Source of the DNA: Pelodiscus sinensis
Taxonomy: Eukaryota > Chordata > Testudines > Trionychidae
Length of the DNA stretch: 64,000 nucleotides
Reading direction: 5' to 3'
Assembly (NCBI RefSeq): GCF_049634645.1
Contig: NC_134714.1
Span: 72,448,001-72,512,000 of the forward strand
Shown: piece after piece, positions 21,377 to 33,776 of the stretch
Position numbering within the stretch: position 1 is the first letter of the stretch
Layout of the letters: each line of letters begins with the position of its first letter
Position numbers and translations under genes: made by a program
The notes under the pieces: model-generated
What the model saw: only the letters and a program-made list of their open reading frames with translations
Told to the model about the DNA's origin: nothing
Database searches by the model: none

Positions 21377-24300
21377 CTAGAAGTCAAGGAAAAACAGTCA
21401 GGCTCTGAGCTGTCTCATGAACAATTAAAGAGTTTTCATCTTCATCCAGAGTATTATTTGTCAGATGAATGAAAGAGTGGAAAGAAAGCACACAAAGCAA
21501 GCTTCCATTGGAACTCAAAAGCAAGGGAACTAAAAAACAAGATATCTGCAGTAGATTACTGTCCTGAAGAGAGATGAGGACTCTAGAGAGTGAACTCCTC
21601 TCTGTCCCATATAACTTGAGGTGATCCATCAGGCTCCAGGAAATGGCTGAAGTAAAATGGAGGGGAATGACTTTATGAACATAACCTGTGTTGTACCTGC
21701 CCTATGGTTAGAGGACTTCAGTCCTCAAGGCTGTCGATGTACTACTTTTAAGGAATAGGATATTCACTTTGTACTTTAAGTTAAAGCAATGTTATGGTTG
21801 AGATTTTAAACACTCAAAGCTTAGAATATTCACGTTGATGGTTCATATAATTTATATCCTTTATAAACCACAGAATCATAGAATACTAGAACTAGAAGGG
21901 ACCTTGAGAGGTTTATCGAGTCCAGTCCCCTGCCCTCATGGCAGGACCAACCACAGTCCAGACCATCCCTGATAGATGTCTATATAACCTGCTCTTAAAT
22001 ATCTCCAGAGATGGAGACTCCACAGCCTCCCTAGGCAATTTATTCCAGTGTTTAAACCACCCTGAGAGTTAGGAAGTTTTTCCTAATGTCCAACCCAAAC
22101 CTCCCTTGCTGCAATTTAAGCCCATTGCTTCTTGTCCTATCCTCAGAGGATAAGGAAAATAATTTTTCTCTCTCCTCCTTGTAACACCCTTTAGATACTT
22201 GAAAACTGCTATCATGTCCCTTCTCAGTCTTCTCCTTTCCAAACTAAACAAGTCCAATTATTTCAGTCTTCCCCCATAGCTCATGTTCTCTAGACCTTTA
22301 ATCATTTTTGTTGCTCTTTTCTGGATCTTCTCCAATTTCTCCACATCTTTCTTGAAATGTGGTGCCCAGAACTGGACACAATACTCCAATTGAGGCCTAA
22401 TCAGCACAGAGTAGAGCAGAAGAATGACTTCTTGTGTCTTGCTCACAACACTCCATTTAATGCATCCCAGAATCATGTTTGCTCTTTTTGAAACAGTGTC
22501 ACAAAAAAGTAAATGTAGCATTCTGTTTTACTAAACCTGAGCTTTAATTTAATGTCTCAATATACCTGTGCTACAGGACAGCTACAATGGTAACGGGAAC
22601 CATAATTTTGACTTCCCATCTCACCAACAATATGTCAATAGCAATTATTCCAGTTTAAAATTCCTTGACTTTCCAGTAATAAAATAATATAAATACATTT
22701 CTTCAGAAGCTCTCAAAGTGCTTTACTAACACCAAGTAAGCCTCACAATCCTTCAAAGTAGACACATCTCTTTTTATTTATGAATTAACTCACTTGATTC
22801 AGAGGACTTGCCCAAGTTTACACATTGAGCCAAACTGAACTTTAATAGGAGGAGTAATTCTGCTAAATTCAGTGGCTTAATTTGGCTCAGTAAATCAGTA
22901 CCAGATCCAAGAAAAAATGTGACTGCATATTCTAACACACGCATGTGTTATAAGTGAAATACACATTGATCAGATCAGATGGTGGGGAACAAATGATGTG
23001 GCATAAGACAGGGATTAGTCTTCCACTATCAGAATTTAGAATATTTATTGGGAAACCAAAAGGGCCTGACTGACAGGAGATCACCATATCTTCTTAATAA
23101 AGAAGAGGACGACTGCAACTGAATTCCTCTTATACTAATCAATCATGGGCTTTGGGTTCCAGGCAAATTACTAATGTAACTCTGCAAAATTTGGGCAGTA
23201 AATCTTTACTAAGCCTCAGTGGCCCTTGGCTTTAACAATAATTTTAAGCAGTGTGATTTGATGAGGTCTCAATTGCTTCTTTTTACTGGCCTTGTTCATC
23301 TAGCATACTGAATACTATGAGGATAATGTATATTACATGTAGTGCCAAAAAGCATTGCACCAAGAGTATTATGTTACTGTTATTTTTAAAATTTTGTTAG
23401 TCTCTCTTCCCAGTCTTTACTCTCTTGTAAAAGCCATCAATACAATAGCTGCAAAACATCCATGTGGTCAATATGTCACTTATGAAAGGGAAATAACACT
23501 ATTACTTATTCCTTTCTTTTGCTCCTACCCAGCTCCTTTCATCTGAGGATCTCAAAGCACTTTATACAAGATGGTTAAGTGTTCTACATTGTGTAGATAG
23601 GTAAAACTGGGGCACATAGAGGGTCAGAGGATTTTTTGCAAAGCAAAGGAATAAAACCCCGAGGGTCCTGATTCTCAGTCCCATAACCCAATCATCACCC
23701 CCACACTACCTACCTTACATATATTTTGCTTCCTCTGTTTAAATATTAAACAGGTATGTGATGGGAAACAGCTTTCCTCTTACTGACTCTATACCCCTGG
23801 ATCCTGCCTGGGAGGAGCTACTTTTAATAACTGGGAGTTCAGACTCCTCTGTCCTTAGCCTCTGCTACTACCACCCACAAGAGGAAAGGAAGTGGACTGA
23901 AACCAATAATTCATTCCACAGATATAATCACTAAATGGCAGTCACAGGATAATGGTTTTCTGTCATTATTGACCAGGGTCAGATTAAAACCAACAGAGAG
24001 GTGAAAGGTTCTGTAACCTATTCCTACCCTCCTGAGTGATCCAGTCCCTGGGGTATTATGACTTTTGAGCTCCCAAAACAGCACTGCAGTATAAAGTCCA
24101 CCTAAAAGCTACTTTTATAAATGTTGCCAGTGGTGGCTTACGAGAACAATAGGTCAGATCAGGACAAACATTTTAATGGGCTCAGTGAGATGGTAAATTG
24201 TATTCACTAAAATTGCCTTCTCTAAAGTTGGCAGAACATAGAAAAATACACACTCTGTACAGCAGAGGCAATAAGGTAAGAGGTTACTGCTCCTGTTAAA

Positions 24301-27300
24301 GTGTCTGCAAAGGCACCTTAAGCATGTCAGATTGTCCTCAGTGAGAATTACTGAGGGGTACTGAATTTTAGACTAAAGCAGCAAATGATTGAAGGAGAAT
24401 CAAATACAAGTCCCAGGAAATACCCTATAAAGTAACATTCTTCAGAGCTGGGTGGGTGAGAGGAACCCTCCTCCCCGCAAAGGCAAGCATGTCCCTTCTA
24501 CACTGGCAATGAATAGAGGCAGCTGAGATCACAGTCTGGTGCCAGGATTCTCGATGGACTCATTGCAAATGACAGGGATCCCAGCAAACCCTTTTTCTGA
24601 CCTTGGATCTGCTGAAGAAGGTTAACTGATACACTGTAAGTATCTTTGAGATCTTTGCCTATTATCAGCAACATGTGTGGCTGAATCGAATGCTGAATGC
24701 AATTTAGCTGTGAGAGTAGCCATGGACAAACTGTATTCAATAATGACTCAGAAACCACGACTAAAACCCAACACTCAGCTGCAAGTAATTTTCACAGGTA
24801 GAGAAGACGTTGGAGTATTCCTTCACTATAAAAACATTGGTTATTACTATCAGAGCTGTCCCTTGGATATGGCACATTGGGGCAACCACTCCAGGCTTGT
24901 TGCTCTCTGGGGGTCTCGTGCTTCAGTGTTCATGTATCCTGTAGGACTCAGGCTCAAGTCTCTGGCATCAGGGCTGACTCTGTGTGCACCTGAGGCCTGG
25001 AGTAGGGATGTTAAATTGCGAGTAATCCGGTGACCATGTAGCCAACAAATATTTTGTTGGCTACATGGTTACCCGATAAGCAGCTCTGCAGTGAAAGTAC
25101 CTAAGGAGTTGGCAGGCAGGAAGTCTGGCTCAGTCCCAGCTTGTACCGGGTCCTGGCAGCTACCCCCTCTGTGGCCCCTGCATGAGAAATACCTAAGGAC
25201 TTCTTTTAATGCAGAGCTGCAGTGAAGCACTAGGTGCCTGCGAGGACTTAGTACGAGCCAGGACTGAACCGGGCTGCCAGCCAGTCCACTAAAAAATTTA
25301 CTAACAGAGCCTCGGGGAGGTAGGGGGCGTTGCATGTAGCCGGTAGCATTAATCAATAGCATCTGTTTATAGGTTAATCATTTAACCAGATACACTATTA
25401 GAGCCCTAGTCCGGAGCACCCCTGGAAAAACAGCCCCCCCCCCCCCCCGGGCAGATTAGAAACACAGACTGATTTGTCACAGGCCCTGCACTCCACTAGG
25501 GATGGCCCAGATTACTATATTTGAAACATGAAAGGAAAACAAGCTGTGTTAAGCAGTAACACAAGTAAAATAAAAAGAAATGCCCAACCCTAAAGAGCTC
25601 ATAATATAGGTTATGACAAATCATGACAATTGGTTCATACAAATAAATGGGCAGAGAGAAGAGAGACAAGGTAATAGCAAAGTTAAATGTTAAGCAGAGG
25701 TTTCAGCTCTCTTCTGTTTCAATACCTTTGATTGGTCACTTACTTCAGAGAACCCCCTCATCAGAACCTCTGACTCAGGTAGAGATGTTAAATTTAGATC
25801 AACTGGGTAATTGAATAGTCGATAAGGGTGCCTCTGCCCCAGGGCTGTTGCTACACTTCAAAGGCGAAAGCACTACAGAGAGCATGGGGCCATAGGCAGA
25901 CTCAAGCAGTCCCCCGCCAGCCCTGTGCTCCTTGTAGTGTTTCAAAGTGGCAGTGCTGCATGGAGCCCAGGGTCAGTGGGGGAGTCCCCAGCTGATCCCT
26001 GGCTCCATGGGGTGCTGCCACTTTGAAATGCCTCATGCTGCCCTCAGCTGGACCTAGGCTGTACCCAGCGTTTCAAAGCGGCAGCGCTGCATGGAGCCCA
26101 GGATCTGGCCCTGGGCTCCATGCGGCACTGCTGCTTTGAAGCATTCCCCTTCTGATAGAGGCAGCAAGCAGGGGGAAGGAAGCAACTAGTCAACTAGTGT
26201 GTCGACTAGTCGTTCACATCCCTAAACACCAGTAATACCAACAAACTACAAATCTGGATCGCTCAATAGTCCATTTCTTTCTCACCTGAAACAGGGGCAC
26301 CACCTCAGACACCCCATTAGGTTCCTGAGGATCCTGGAGAAGGATGCACAGGTAATAGATAACTTTTTGCTAAAAAACAAAAGCAAAAAACAACAAAGCA
26401 CGAGAATTTAAGGCATCTTAATAATATTATCAGAGAGAGGGAATCTGTTCCTAAAAAAACGTGGTCTGAGGATTGGGATAAGAGACTTGAAATGACTCAG
26501 CACCAACAACTGTGATTTCAACAAGGAGCAATTTTTCCTTTAAAACAACGTGGTCTCCTCTCACCTTCAACTATATTTTATCTTAGAGATATCAGGAATG
26601 CCCTGTATTTTCTTGTTCTGCTGGAAGACTTCTTAGGGCTCCGATAGTATGTATATTGCAGCCTATTTTCCTTTAACTCAAAGGGTGATGATGCTGAATT
26701 TTTAACAAAGGCATCATTTTTCCAAAATGTTCATTAGTCACTGTAGTTCTGTAGGTATTAACAACAAGCAAAAACAAAGTCTTTTAACAGTTAAACTAAA
26801 ATTCCTTCTGCTCTTACCCTTTTGACTCATGATATCATTTAAGATAGTTTCCCCAATTATCACCTCTAATACCATTAACTCACAAACATCCCACTCTCCC
26901 TACCTCTAATATCATCAATTCACAGACACTTACCTTCCTTCTTCCCCCCCCCCCCCGCATCCCCCTCCTGTTCTGCAATGTGATTTGTCCTTTTCATATT
27001 TGTTCATTTTTTTAATTGTATCCTTTGGTATATATGGTTGTGACTACTTTCTTCCACTATTTGATCTGAGGAAGTGGGTCTGGCCCACGAAAGCTCATCA
27101 TCTAATAAACCATCTTGTTAGTCTTTAAAGTGCTACATTGTCCTGCATTTTGCTTCAGATATCATTTAATTAATTGTTCAGTTATCACAGGACTTGTCTT
27201 TCCTATACAATTATATCATGATTGAACAGGATTGTAAAGAATCAAGAAAGGATTTGTCCTGACAAATGCCAGTGATTTCCTCTTAGTGGGCTCATTTTGT

Positions 27301-30300
27301 TAAGACCGTATTCAAACATGGTAACATTTTGTTGTTAGAGCAGCACATAGAGTCTTCTAGACTAAACAGACCTAAATATACTTAAAGCAAGAAAAAACAA
27401 ACTTTAAAGACTTTCAAGCCTTCTTTATCCATCAAAATGAAGAGGGGTGGGGTTTCTAAGCTCAGTTGTTTTTTTTCTTTTGCAGGTCATGTTTACGATC
27501 TGCACCATCATGCTAAGAACTCCAAGTGATTTTCCTGTTGTTTCCTTCCAAGCTATGTGTCCCTTTTCTTTACTAATCAATTACAAAAACATTCTCTCAA
27601 ATAATTTTCAGAAGAAAATGAAGTTCCTGCAACGATTCTATCTAGGGCTATGAGCTCTTCAAATCTTATAAGCCAAGCACAATTGAACATGGTCTACATT
27701 GGAAAGGAACATCTCCAGGGAAACACACATACCACTCATGTACACAACCCTCGTATTTCATCCCAAAACACTACACTGATCATGCATCTCAGTCTCTAAG
27801 GCCCTGTTTACATCACAGTACACTGATACTGCAACTCCCTTCCTCCACAGTCACCCAATACATACACATATTACTCTTTTCATCTAAAATTAACTCCCAA
27901 TAACTACAAAGGATGAGGTTACTTTCCTATGAGATCTTAAACAAAATCAGAAACCCACAAAAATAATGAGATTTATTATGGTCTGTCTTCTGATTTATAA
28001 AACACGTGGCATGTCTGATCTCAGGACCAATGCTCACAAGAATAGCCCAGGAGGGAAAGATTACAACCACTGTTCCATCAGGGATGAATCTGGCCATTTT
28101 ATATATCCTCTTTCCAGGAGGATTCAGACAGAAATCAGGAATAAAGAACATAATGTGGGTGAAACTAAGGACGCCACCTCCGCTGAAAAATGTCAAGCCT
28201 GAACAACAAAGTCTGTCATTCCATTGCCTGGTTAAAACAGCTGTCACTAACCCCAAGCACATGGGAAAATATAGCAGATGCAGTATTATGCTGTACAAGA
28301 AATGCTGTATGAGGAGATTACCATATAGATGGCCTCATTGATGACCACGTCCTTCACCTGGCTCATTTCAATGAAGGTGGTATTCTCCTTGCCGGAAGCA
28401 TAGGATGAGGTCATCTGGATGCCAAGGGAACCAATGACTAACAGGGACTCCTGGTCAATTTTCACAAAGTGCAGATACATGATCAAGCCGATCAAGGTGA
28501 TAAATATAGCAGCAGAGAGCACCATGCTGTTCTGTAATGAAAAATCAAGCAGGCACAGAGGCATCAATCCCGAAACTAATTGCATGTGAGGATAGCATGA
28601 GCCTATGCACAGTAAACTGCAGGGTCACCCATAAAAGTTTGACAGGTACCATCTTGCTTGACACACTGTGGCCTAATCTGCAGATCAACAAGCATGAGTA
28701 ACTACTGCTGGAACTTAAGTGTAGCTGAGCGCTGTAACAGAGCAATATCTGGTGAGGCTCCTGCATGGGGGGGAGGACCCCTCAATGACCAGTGGGTTCT
28801 ACTGTGCCCCAATGCACAAGTTACATCATACCAGACAGCATGTCATATAAATGAAGATTGTGATGGAGTCCCACTTACAAAGGTGGGCAGGTATTACCTC
28901 TGTTTTATAGATGGGGAACTAGAGGCTCATTGTGATTAGAGAACAAGGATGGTCTTGTGGTTCAAGCACTGGATTCGGAATCAGTAGATCCAAATTCATC
29001 TTCTAGTTCTATCAACAATTTAATATATGGCCTTATCTTAATCTCACTCTGCCTCAATTCCCTGATCTGTACAATGGTGGTAATGTTTGTTGCTTTGTCT
29101 TGTTTATTTCAACTGTAAGCTCTCTGGGGAAGGAACTGTATCTTGCTACATTTTTGTATGGTGCCCTGATCTTGGGACTTTTTGGTACTACTACAATATA
29201 AATAATAAGCATAAACCAATTAATTAAGATTAAACTCAAGCAGTAGGTCATTTGAAAAGCTGGGAATGGAATCCAGGTGTCCTTACTCATAGTCCAGTGC
29301 CTTATTCCCAGGACCAATTTTAGAGAGAATATTACTGGGTACCACATACATGAAATAGCAAATATTAATTCTATCACTAACCGTCCAAAACTCTGTTGCT
29401 CTAATTCATTTCATGCCATTTTCTTAACTAAATAATCTCAGTGGCTGTCTTGAAGGAGGAAGAAGCTGGACTGTTCACTAGCATTGTTACAGGAGAAAAG
29501 TTTGTGGAAGTTTTCTTGCACTGCATTAAGAGGGTGGTGAGATTGAGGCTCAGGTTCTTGGGGTAATGGAAGAATTCCAACCAATGGTCAATAACTTGAA
29601 TCAGTGTTCTTCATGGCTTGTATAATAGGAAAATACTGCGGGCAATTCCTGACTCAGATTACTGCCTTCTTACAGGAATTTAGGATAATACAATTCCCTC
29701 ACTAACAGGTGGCTGTTAAATCCTTGCTCAATAAACTATCTGTTAACATTGGCAACCTTGCCAATTATCACCCTGCTCTCTTATCTTTGCTTTCTGGGAA
29801 AGGTCAGTGAGAAGGTCGGAATGTGGCAATGGTAGTCCAGAGACTTTCTTGATCCTTTTTAGTCCATCTTTTGCCCTCCGCATACACTATAGAGATTGCA
29901 CTGGTCTCACTGGTTGTTCACTACCTCCTCATAATGTTAAAGGTCAGATATGTACGCCTATTCTTTTAGATCTGTCAACAGTCTTTGAAATCTTTGTCCA
30001 CAAGGTCTTGTTGACACATGACCACAAGTATGTTGATGATATTGCTAGCTGAGTGCTCTTTCTTTCCTCTCAGAAAAAAATGAATTAATCTCAGTGATCA
30101 CTTGTCTGGAAATCCATACGAGATATTTCTTGGGGGGTCAGGCACACATCTCTCCTGCTCAATGTACATGATCTGGCTCCCACGAATATGCTGGATACCA
30201 CTCCACATAAAAAGATGTCCCTATCCTGAAAGAGCTTACAAACTTCGGTTTCTGGGCAGATAATGAGATCAAAATGTGGTTGCCATGCAACTCTGACTCA

Positions 30301-33300
30301 TTTTCATCAGATGAAGATGACAGAGCATCTTTGCTTTCCCAGAGTCTGATTAAGCCCAAGACTTGGAAGGTGAACTGGCAGAAATTCAGTTCAAGCAGGA
30401 TTGCAGTAATAATCTACATTGGACTAACCCTAAAGTTCTCTTAACTCAACATCAGTCAGTCTTCCTGAATAGTGATATATTATATCCATTTGTTAGGAAC
30501 TGTACCAGCTTTTCACTCCTCAGAGTTTATTTTTCCCTGTATTATTAGTTTCTCAGCTGCTTGGTGCATCATCGTGTTCAGGGCCAGCCTTAGGCTGATT
30601 CGCCCGATTCCCCTGAATTGGGCCCCGCACCTAAAGGGGCCCTGCACCCTGAACCTGGAAGTGTGCCGGGCACCATGGGCAGCAAGTTAATATTCAGAGC
30701 CGGGGGCCCTGCTCCAGCAATATTTGGAGCTGGGTCTCTTCCCTGGCTCTGCCTGGAGCGGTTCCCGGCCCCCCCCACGCGTCCTCCCACCCTGGCCTCA
30801 GAGCGTCCCTGGACTGTCCCTGCCATGAGCAGCTCTCAGTGTGGCTCCCCCTTGCCAGCTGCTGCTGCTGCCATGCACAGCATTCCCAGGTGAGCGGGGA
30901 TATGCCCGGGCATGATGTGACGTCACGGCCCAGGACTTTAAAACTGCTCGGCGCCGCATGGCACCACTCGGCCTAGCTCCGGCTTCAGAATCTGGGGCCT
31001 GAGTGCAGACTCTGGCCCCGCAAAGTGGAAGGCAGAAGGTAAGGGAGGGGAAAAACTAGGGGGAAGGGGCGGGAGAGGAAGGGGCTTGTGCGGAGGGGGG
31101 GGAAGAGGAAGGGGTTTGGGGGGAGGGGCTTCTGCGGAGAGGGGAGGGAGGAGGGGCGGGAGAGGAAGAGGCTTGTGCGGAGCGGGAGGGGGGACAAGGC
31201 GAGGGAGAGGAAGGGGCTTGTGCGGAGGGGGAGAGGGAAGAAAGGAGAAGGCACCAAGGGACAGCATGGAGGAGAGACAAATGTCAGGGGCCCAAGTGCA
31301 GACAATGAGGAAAAGGGAAGGAGGGGAGGTGTCAGTGGGAGGGGGGACAGGGTAATTCTGGGACAGAAGAGGAGAGGGGAAGGGCACTGGGGGCTAGAGG
31401 GGAAGGAGGAGGTGCTGGGAGAAGGCTTGAAAGAAGGGGTGGGCATGAGAAAGGTGGGCATGGAGAAAGTCATGTGTGAGGGCACAGAGGAGCAGGAGGG
31501 GAATGGTGGCAGAGAGTGGTGAGGGGGTGGCCATCAGGTTAAAATAGGGCAAAGGGGGCAGGGGCAGTAAGGGAAGGGGGAGGCACCAGGGCTAAGGGAA
31601 GGTGCAGGTGCCAGGGGATTCTAGGGGTGAAGCAGAAGGGCAGACACCTGCAGAGGAGGGACCGGCACCAGAGGAGAGAGACAGGGCAGGTGTGTAGAGG
31701 GAGGTGTTAGAAGAGGGGATGAGGAGGGGTAGCTCACATGATCAGAGTGGGGCTACTGAAGGAGTGGGCACAGGGGGCAGAGAAGGGCTGGTGGAGGGGG
31801 GCAGGTCACAGGAGGGCTAAGGGTAGTGAGAAGGGCAGGAGTCAGGACAGCAGAGGATGGTGAGAAGTGGGGGGGCAGCAGGCACCAGAGGAGCTGATGG
31901 ACCAAGGGGAGGAGACATGGCAGCAGAGAGAAAAGGTAACGGTTTATATAATATTTATTAATAACTTGGGTGCCACGGTGGCACATCCAAACAAGCCACA
32001 TTAATTCAGCACAGGTGCACAACACAAAATCCATTCTGCTCATGGGAGGAAACTCTTAGGCTATGTCTACACTGGCGGCTTCTTGCGCAAGAACATGTCC
32101 ACAATGCCATGTGCAAGCTGTGCTTTTGCTCAAGAGCATCCATGGTGGTGTGGATGCTCTCTTGTGCAAGAAAGCTCCAAAGGCCATTTTAGCCATAGGG
32201 GTTTCTTACGCAAGAAATCCCTGCCGAGGATCCACACTGCCCTCTTGCGCAAGAGAGCTTTGCACCTGTTAGAAAAGAGCATAGCTCTTGCGCACGACAC
32301 GCTCTCTTACCATGCCGTACTGTAAATTTCCTTGCACAAGAGCAGGTGGGCAGTGTGGCTGTTCTGTGGGTTCTTGCGCAAGAATGGCTGTACTTGAGCA
32401 AGAAGCCGCGAGTGTAGACATAGCCTTAGAGGGAACACTTCCCCCAGCCTCTCTGCCCCCGAGTTAATGTCACACACATTGGGTTAATGCAATTACAGGA
32501 TAGTTGCATGAGGGCGGTTTGGTGGGGGCCTAACTAATCCCTGTTGATAGGAGGATGGTGGGAAAAGTCCTTTGAGAGAGGTGACATGACAACTTTTACT
32601 TCTGGTCATGTGTCCATCTTGCCCCGAGCGTGTCACCTCCAGAGGCCTGGTTAACAGGGGTAAGGGAGTGTGGCTAATGGGGGTCGGGGCATGGTTAATG
32701 GGGGTCAAAGGGTGTGGCTAATGGGGCACCACCAAAAATTATACAAAACTGCTGCCCCTGCTGGCCCCAGAGGAGGAGTGTGTAAGACTTTTTTTTTTTT
32801 TTCCTCAACCAAAATTGCTGCGGGGCCCCGTCAAACTTGTTCGAATTGGGCCCCGCACTTCCTAAAGCCAGCCCTGATCTTGCTTTCCTGTTCTTCATAA
32901 GCCATCATAGCAACTGAAGTCAGATCGAGTGGTCATGCTTATGAGTTCCTCAATTAATTCAGCAAAAGCCAAGTATGTTGCCTTTTTGCTCCCTTATTTA
33001 ACAGGATCATTAAGTGTATGACCAGAAAACACAATCAGACCATAGTCTGCCCTCCTGTATAATACAGACCATTGAGTTTCACCCATTTACCCCCTATATT
33101 GAACCTAACAACTTCAATATGACTAAAGCATAGCACTCAGAAAGGCATCCAAAAAATCTTGGATATCACGATAAGGAGAATTCATCACTTACTTCTCTGC
33201 TCATTTCTACCAACAGTTACTCACCCACAATGTTAAATTTGTTTTATTTCTAACTTGAATTGGTCAGGCTGTAACTTGCAGCCATAGGTGGTTCTATGCC

Positions 33301-33776
33301 TTTCTCGGCTAAACGAACACGAGCTGCTGCCCGGTGCGTGTCGGGGCGGAGGTGGGGGGACAAGGGGACTCCCTGACCCTGGGCAGCCGGCTGGGACAAA
33401 GGAACGGTCCCTACTTTTGCCACGAACCGCTGGAGGCTGCAGCCTTGGGGACCTCGGATGAGCGAGCAGTGGGACTGGAGCAGGAGGGGCGGAGCGTGGG
33501 GCTCCCTCCCGGGGGCTGGGGCAAGGACGTGGCGGGACATGCGCTGGGCGACCCCAGCACGGGCCAGGCAGAGGAAGCTTTGGGGGACGCCGCCGGTACC
33601 TGGCTGAGCACGAAGAGCCCATAAGCCGCCAGCCAGACCGAGCAGGTGGCGGCGCTCAGCGAGCGCAGCTGCAGCCGGGGGCAGCGCACCGAGAACTCCC
33701 GGCAGGAGGCGCTGTGCTGGCGGCGCTGCAGCGCGATGCGGGCCCCGGACACGGCCCGGTACACCCCCTCCTCCAT
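21281..33776 (-). CDS. PIGH: PIGH, GPI N-acetylglucosaminyltransferase subunit H (complete)
   Basis: Exons 33776-33600, 28531-28322, 26369-26286 and 21376-21281 join in phase 0 with GT-AG introns and give 59+70+28+31 = 188 residues, the length of human PIGH as I know it. PIGH is a subunit of the endoplasmic-reticulum complex (with PIGA, PIGC, PIGP, PIGQ, PIGY and DPM2) that moves GlcNAc from UDP-GlcNAc to phosphatidylinositol, the first step of GPI-anchor synthesis. Visible features are two adjacent hydrophobic segments spanning the exon 1/2 junction (VWLAAYGLFVL and MVLSAAIFITLIGLIMYL), then the conserved HFVKIDQESLL and GIQMTSSYASGKE. The start is the first ATG after the CpG-rich promoter. 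The last exon, only 31 codons, is far downstream and ends TAA at 21281-21283. Confidence 0.94.
21871..22530 (-). mobile_element. CR1 LINE 3' end, 5' truncated
   Basis: On the minus strand the sequence encodes the end of a CR1 reverse transcriptase ORF (IRPQLEYCVQFWAPH and KRATKMIKGLE) and ends with the CR1 tail, TTCTATGATTCTGTGG. It lies in the 8.9 kb genomic interval containing PIGH intron 3. Several stops show it is dead. Confidence 0.8.
22690..22870 (+). repeat. MIR-like SINE relic
   Basis: GCTCTCAAAGTGCTTTACTA, AGGACTTGCCCAAGTTTACA and neighbouring words match the core of MIR-type repeats. Strongly diverged. Confidence 0.5.
22871..24984. other. PIGH intron 3, mostly unrecognised
   Basis: No exon or transposon is clear apart from a MIR-like segment at 23520-23690 (GGATCTCAAAGCACTTTATA, CTGGGGCACATAGAGGGTCA). 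Confidence 0.4.
24985..25415. mobile_element. Short inverted-repeat element, TAGGGATGTTAA end
   Basis: It starts TAGGGATGTTAAATTG and ends near AGAGCCCTA. It includes a hairpin (GTAGCCAACAAATATTTTG and its complement at 25038-25070). It shares the end type with 25787-26220. The duplication at the target is imperfect. Confidence 0.5.
25430..25449. repeat. Poly-C tract
   Basis: A run of about 15 C, interrupted little, close to the right end of the previous element. Confidence 0.8.
25787..26220. mobile_element. Inverted-repeat element, same family as 24985-25415
   Basis: Ends TAGAGATGTTAAATT and the complement of AGGGATGTGAACGAC. The interior is GC-rich with inverted copies of GCATGGAGCCCAGG, and the right subterminus repeats the palindrome ACTAGT three times. 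Confidence 0.6.
26286..26369 (-). CDS. PIGH: PIGH exon 3 (28 codons)
   Basis: Too short for the usual ORF cut-off. TTTTTTAG precedes QKVIYYLCILLQDPQ...VVPLFQ and CAG|GTGAGA follows. The frame matches exon 2 and exon 4. Confidence 0.93.
26843..27157 (+). mobile_element. Short Penelope-like element with hammerhead-like block
   Basis: The 12-bp direct repeat GATATCATTTAA flanks the insertion exactly (26831-26842 and 27158-27169). The 315-bp insert carries an 11-15 bp C-run and CTGAGGAAGTGGGTCTGG followed by CCCACGAAAGC at about 27066-27095, then GTTAGTCTTTAAAGTGCTAC. Related copies are at 34525-34848 and 61050-61358. It lies just upstream of PIGH exon 3 in intron 2. Family assignment to Penelope-like elements is inference. 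Confidence 0.65.
27158..28321. other. PIGH intron 2, no other feature seen
   Basis: AT-rich sequence without exons or clear transposons. Confidence 0.4.
28322..28531 (-). CDS. PIGH: PIGH exon 2
   Basis: Seventy codons, NSMVLSAAIFITL through VINEAIYM, between a CATTACAG acceptor and ATG|GTAATC donor. Holds the conserved core of the family. Confidence 0.95.
28945..29215 (+). repeat. MIR/CORE SINE with tRNA-like head and tail
   Basis: TGGTTCAAGCACTGGATTCG resembles a tRNA-derived head, CTGCCTCAATTCCCTGATCT is a core word, and CTGTAAGCTCTCTGGGGAAG with GCCCTGATCTTGGG is the tail. This is the most complete copy in the window. Confidence 0.6.
29640..30250 (+). mobile_element. Degenerate LINE (L2/CR1-like) reverse-transcriptase relic
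   Basis: Within a broken frame near 29940-30050, ILLDLSTVFEIFVHKVLLT and YVDDIA resemble two motifs of L2-type reverse transcriptases (LLDLSAAFDTVDH and Y.DD). The rest is too decayed to place. Could also be a chance match. Confidence 0.35.
31020..31930. repeat. Purine-rich low-complexity tract
   Basis: About 900 bp of G/A-rich sequence made of diverged units such as GGAAGGGGCTTGTGCGGAGG (about four copies at 31078-31235). Long ORFs on both strands here are products of composition. Confidence 0.8.
32059..32425. mobile_element. Harbinger-like element with CTTGCGCAAG palindromes
   Basis: Ends GGCTATGTCTACACT and its complement, flanked by TTA at 32056-32058 and 32426-32428. The interior repeats the palindrome CTTGCGCAAG and variants about ten times. 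It is built like 14459-14836 with a different palindrome unit. Confidence 0.75.

Larger units (their letters stand above)
30579..32876. mobile_element. Large non-autonomous hAT-type element, 2.3 kb
   Basis: Ends CAGGGCCAGCCTTAGG and the complement of CAGGGCTGGCTTTAGG, flanked by ATCGTGTT and ATCTTGCT (6 of 8). GGGCCCCGCAC occurs inside both ends. Most of the interior (31020-31930) is G/A-rich tandem-like sequence, and a Harbinger-like element is inserted at 32059-32425. No transposase is visible. It lies in PIGH intron 1. Confidence 0.7.

Noticed and set aside
28945..29010. tRNA gene
   Set aside because: Only a tRNA-like SINE head; no cloverleaf with anticodon arm can be drawn.
30938..31522. 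Pro/Ser-rich and Gly/Arg-rich ORFs up to 166 codons
   Set aside because: They mirror a purine-rich low-complexity tract inside a hAT-type element on both strands.
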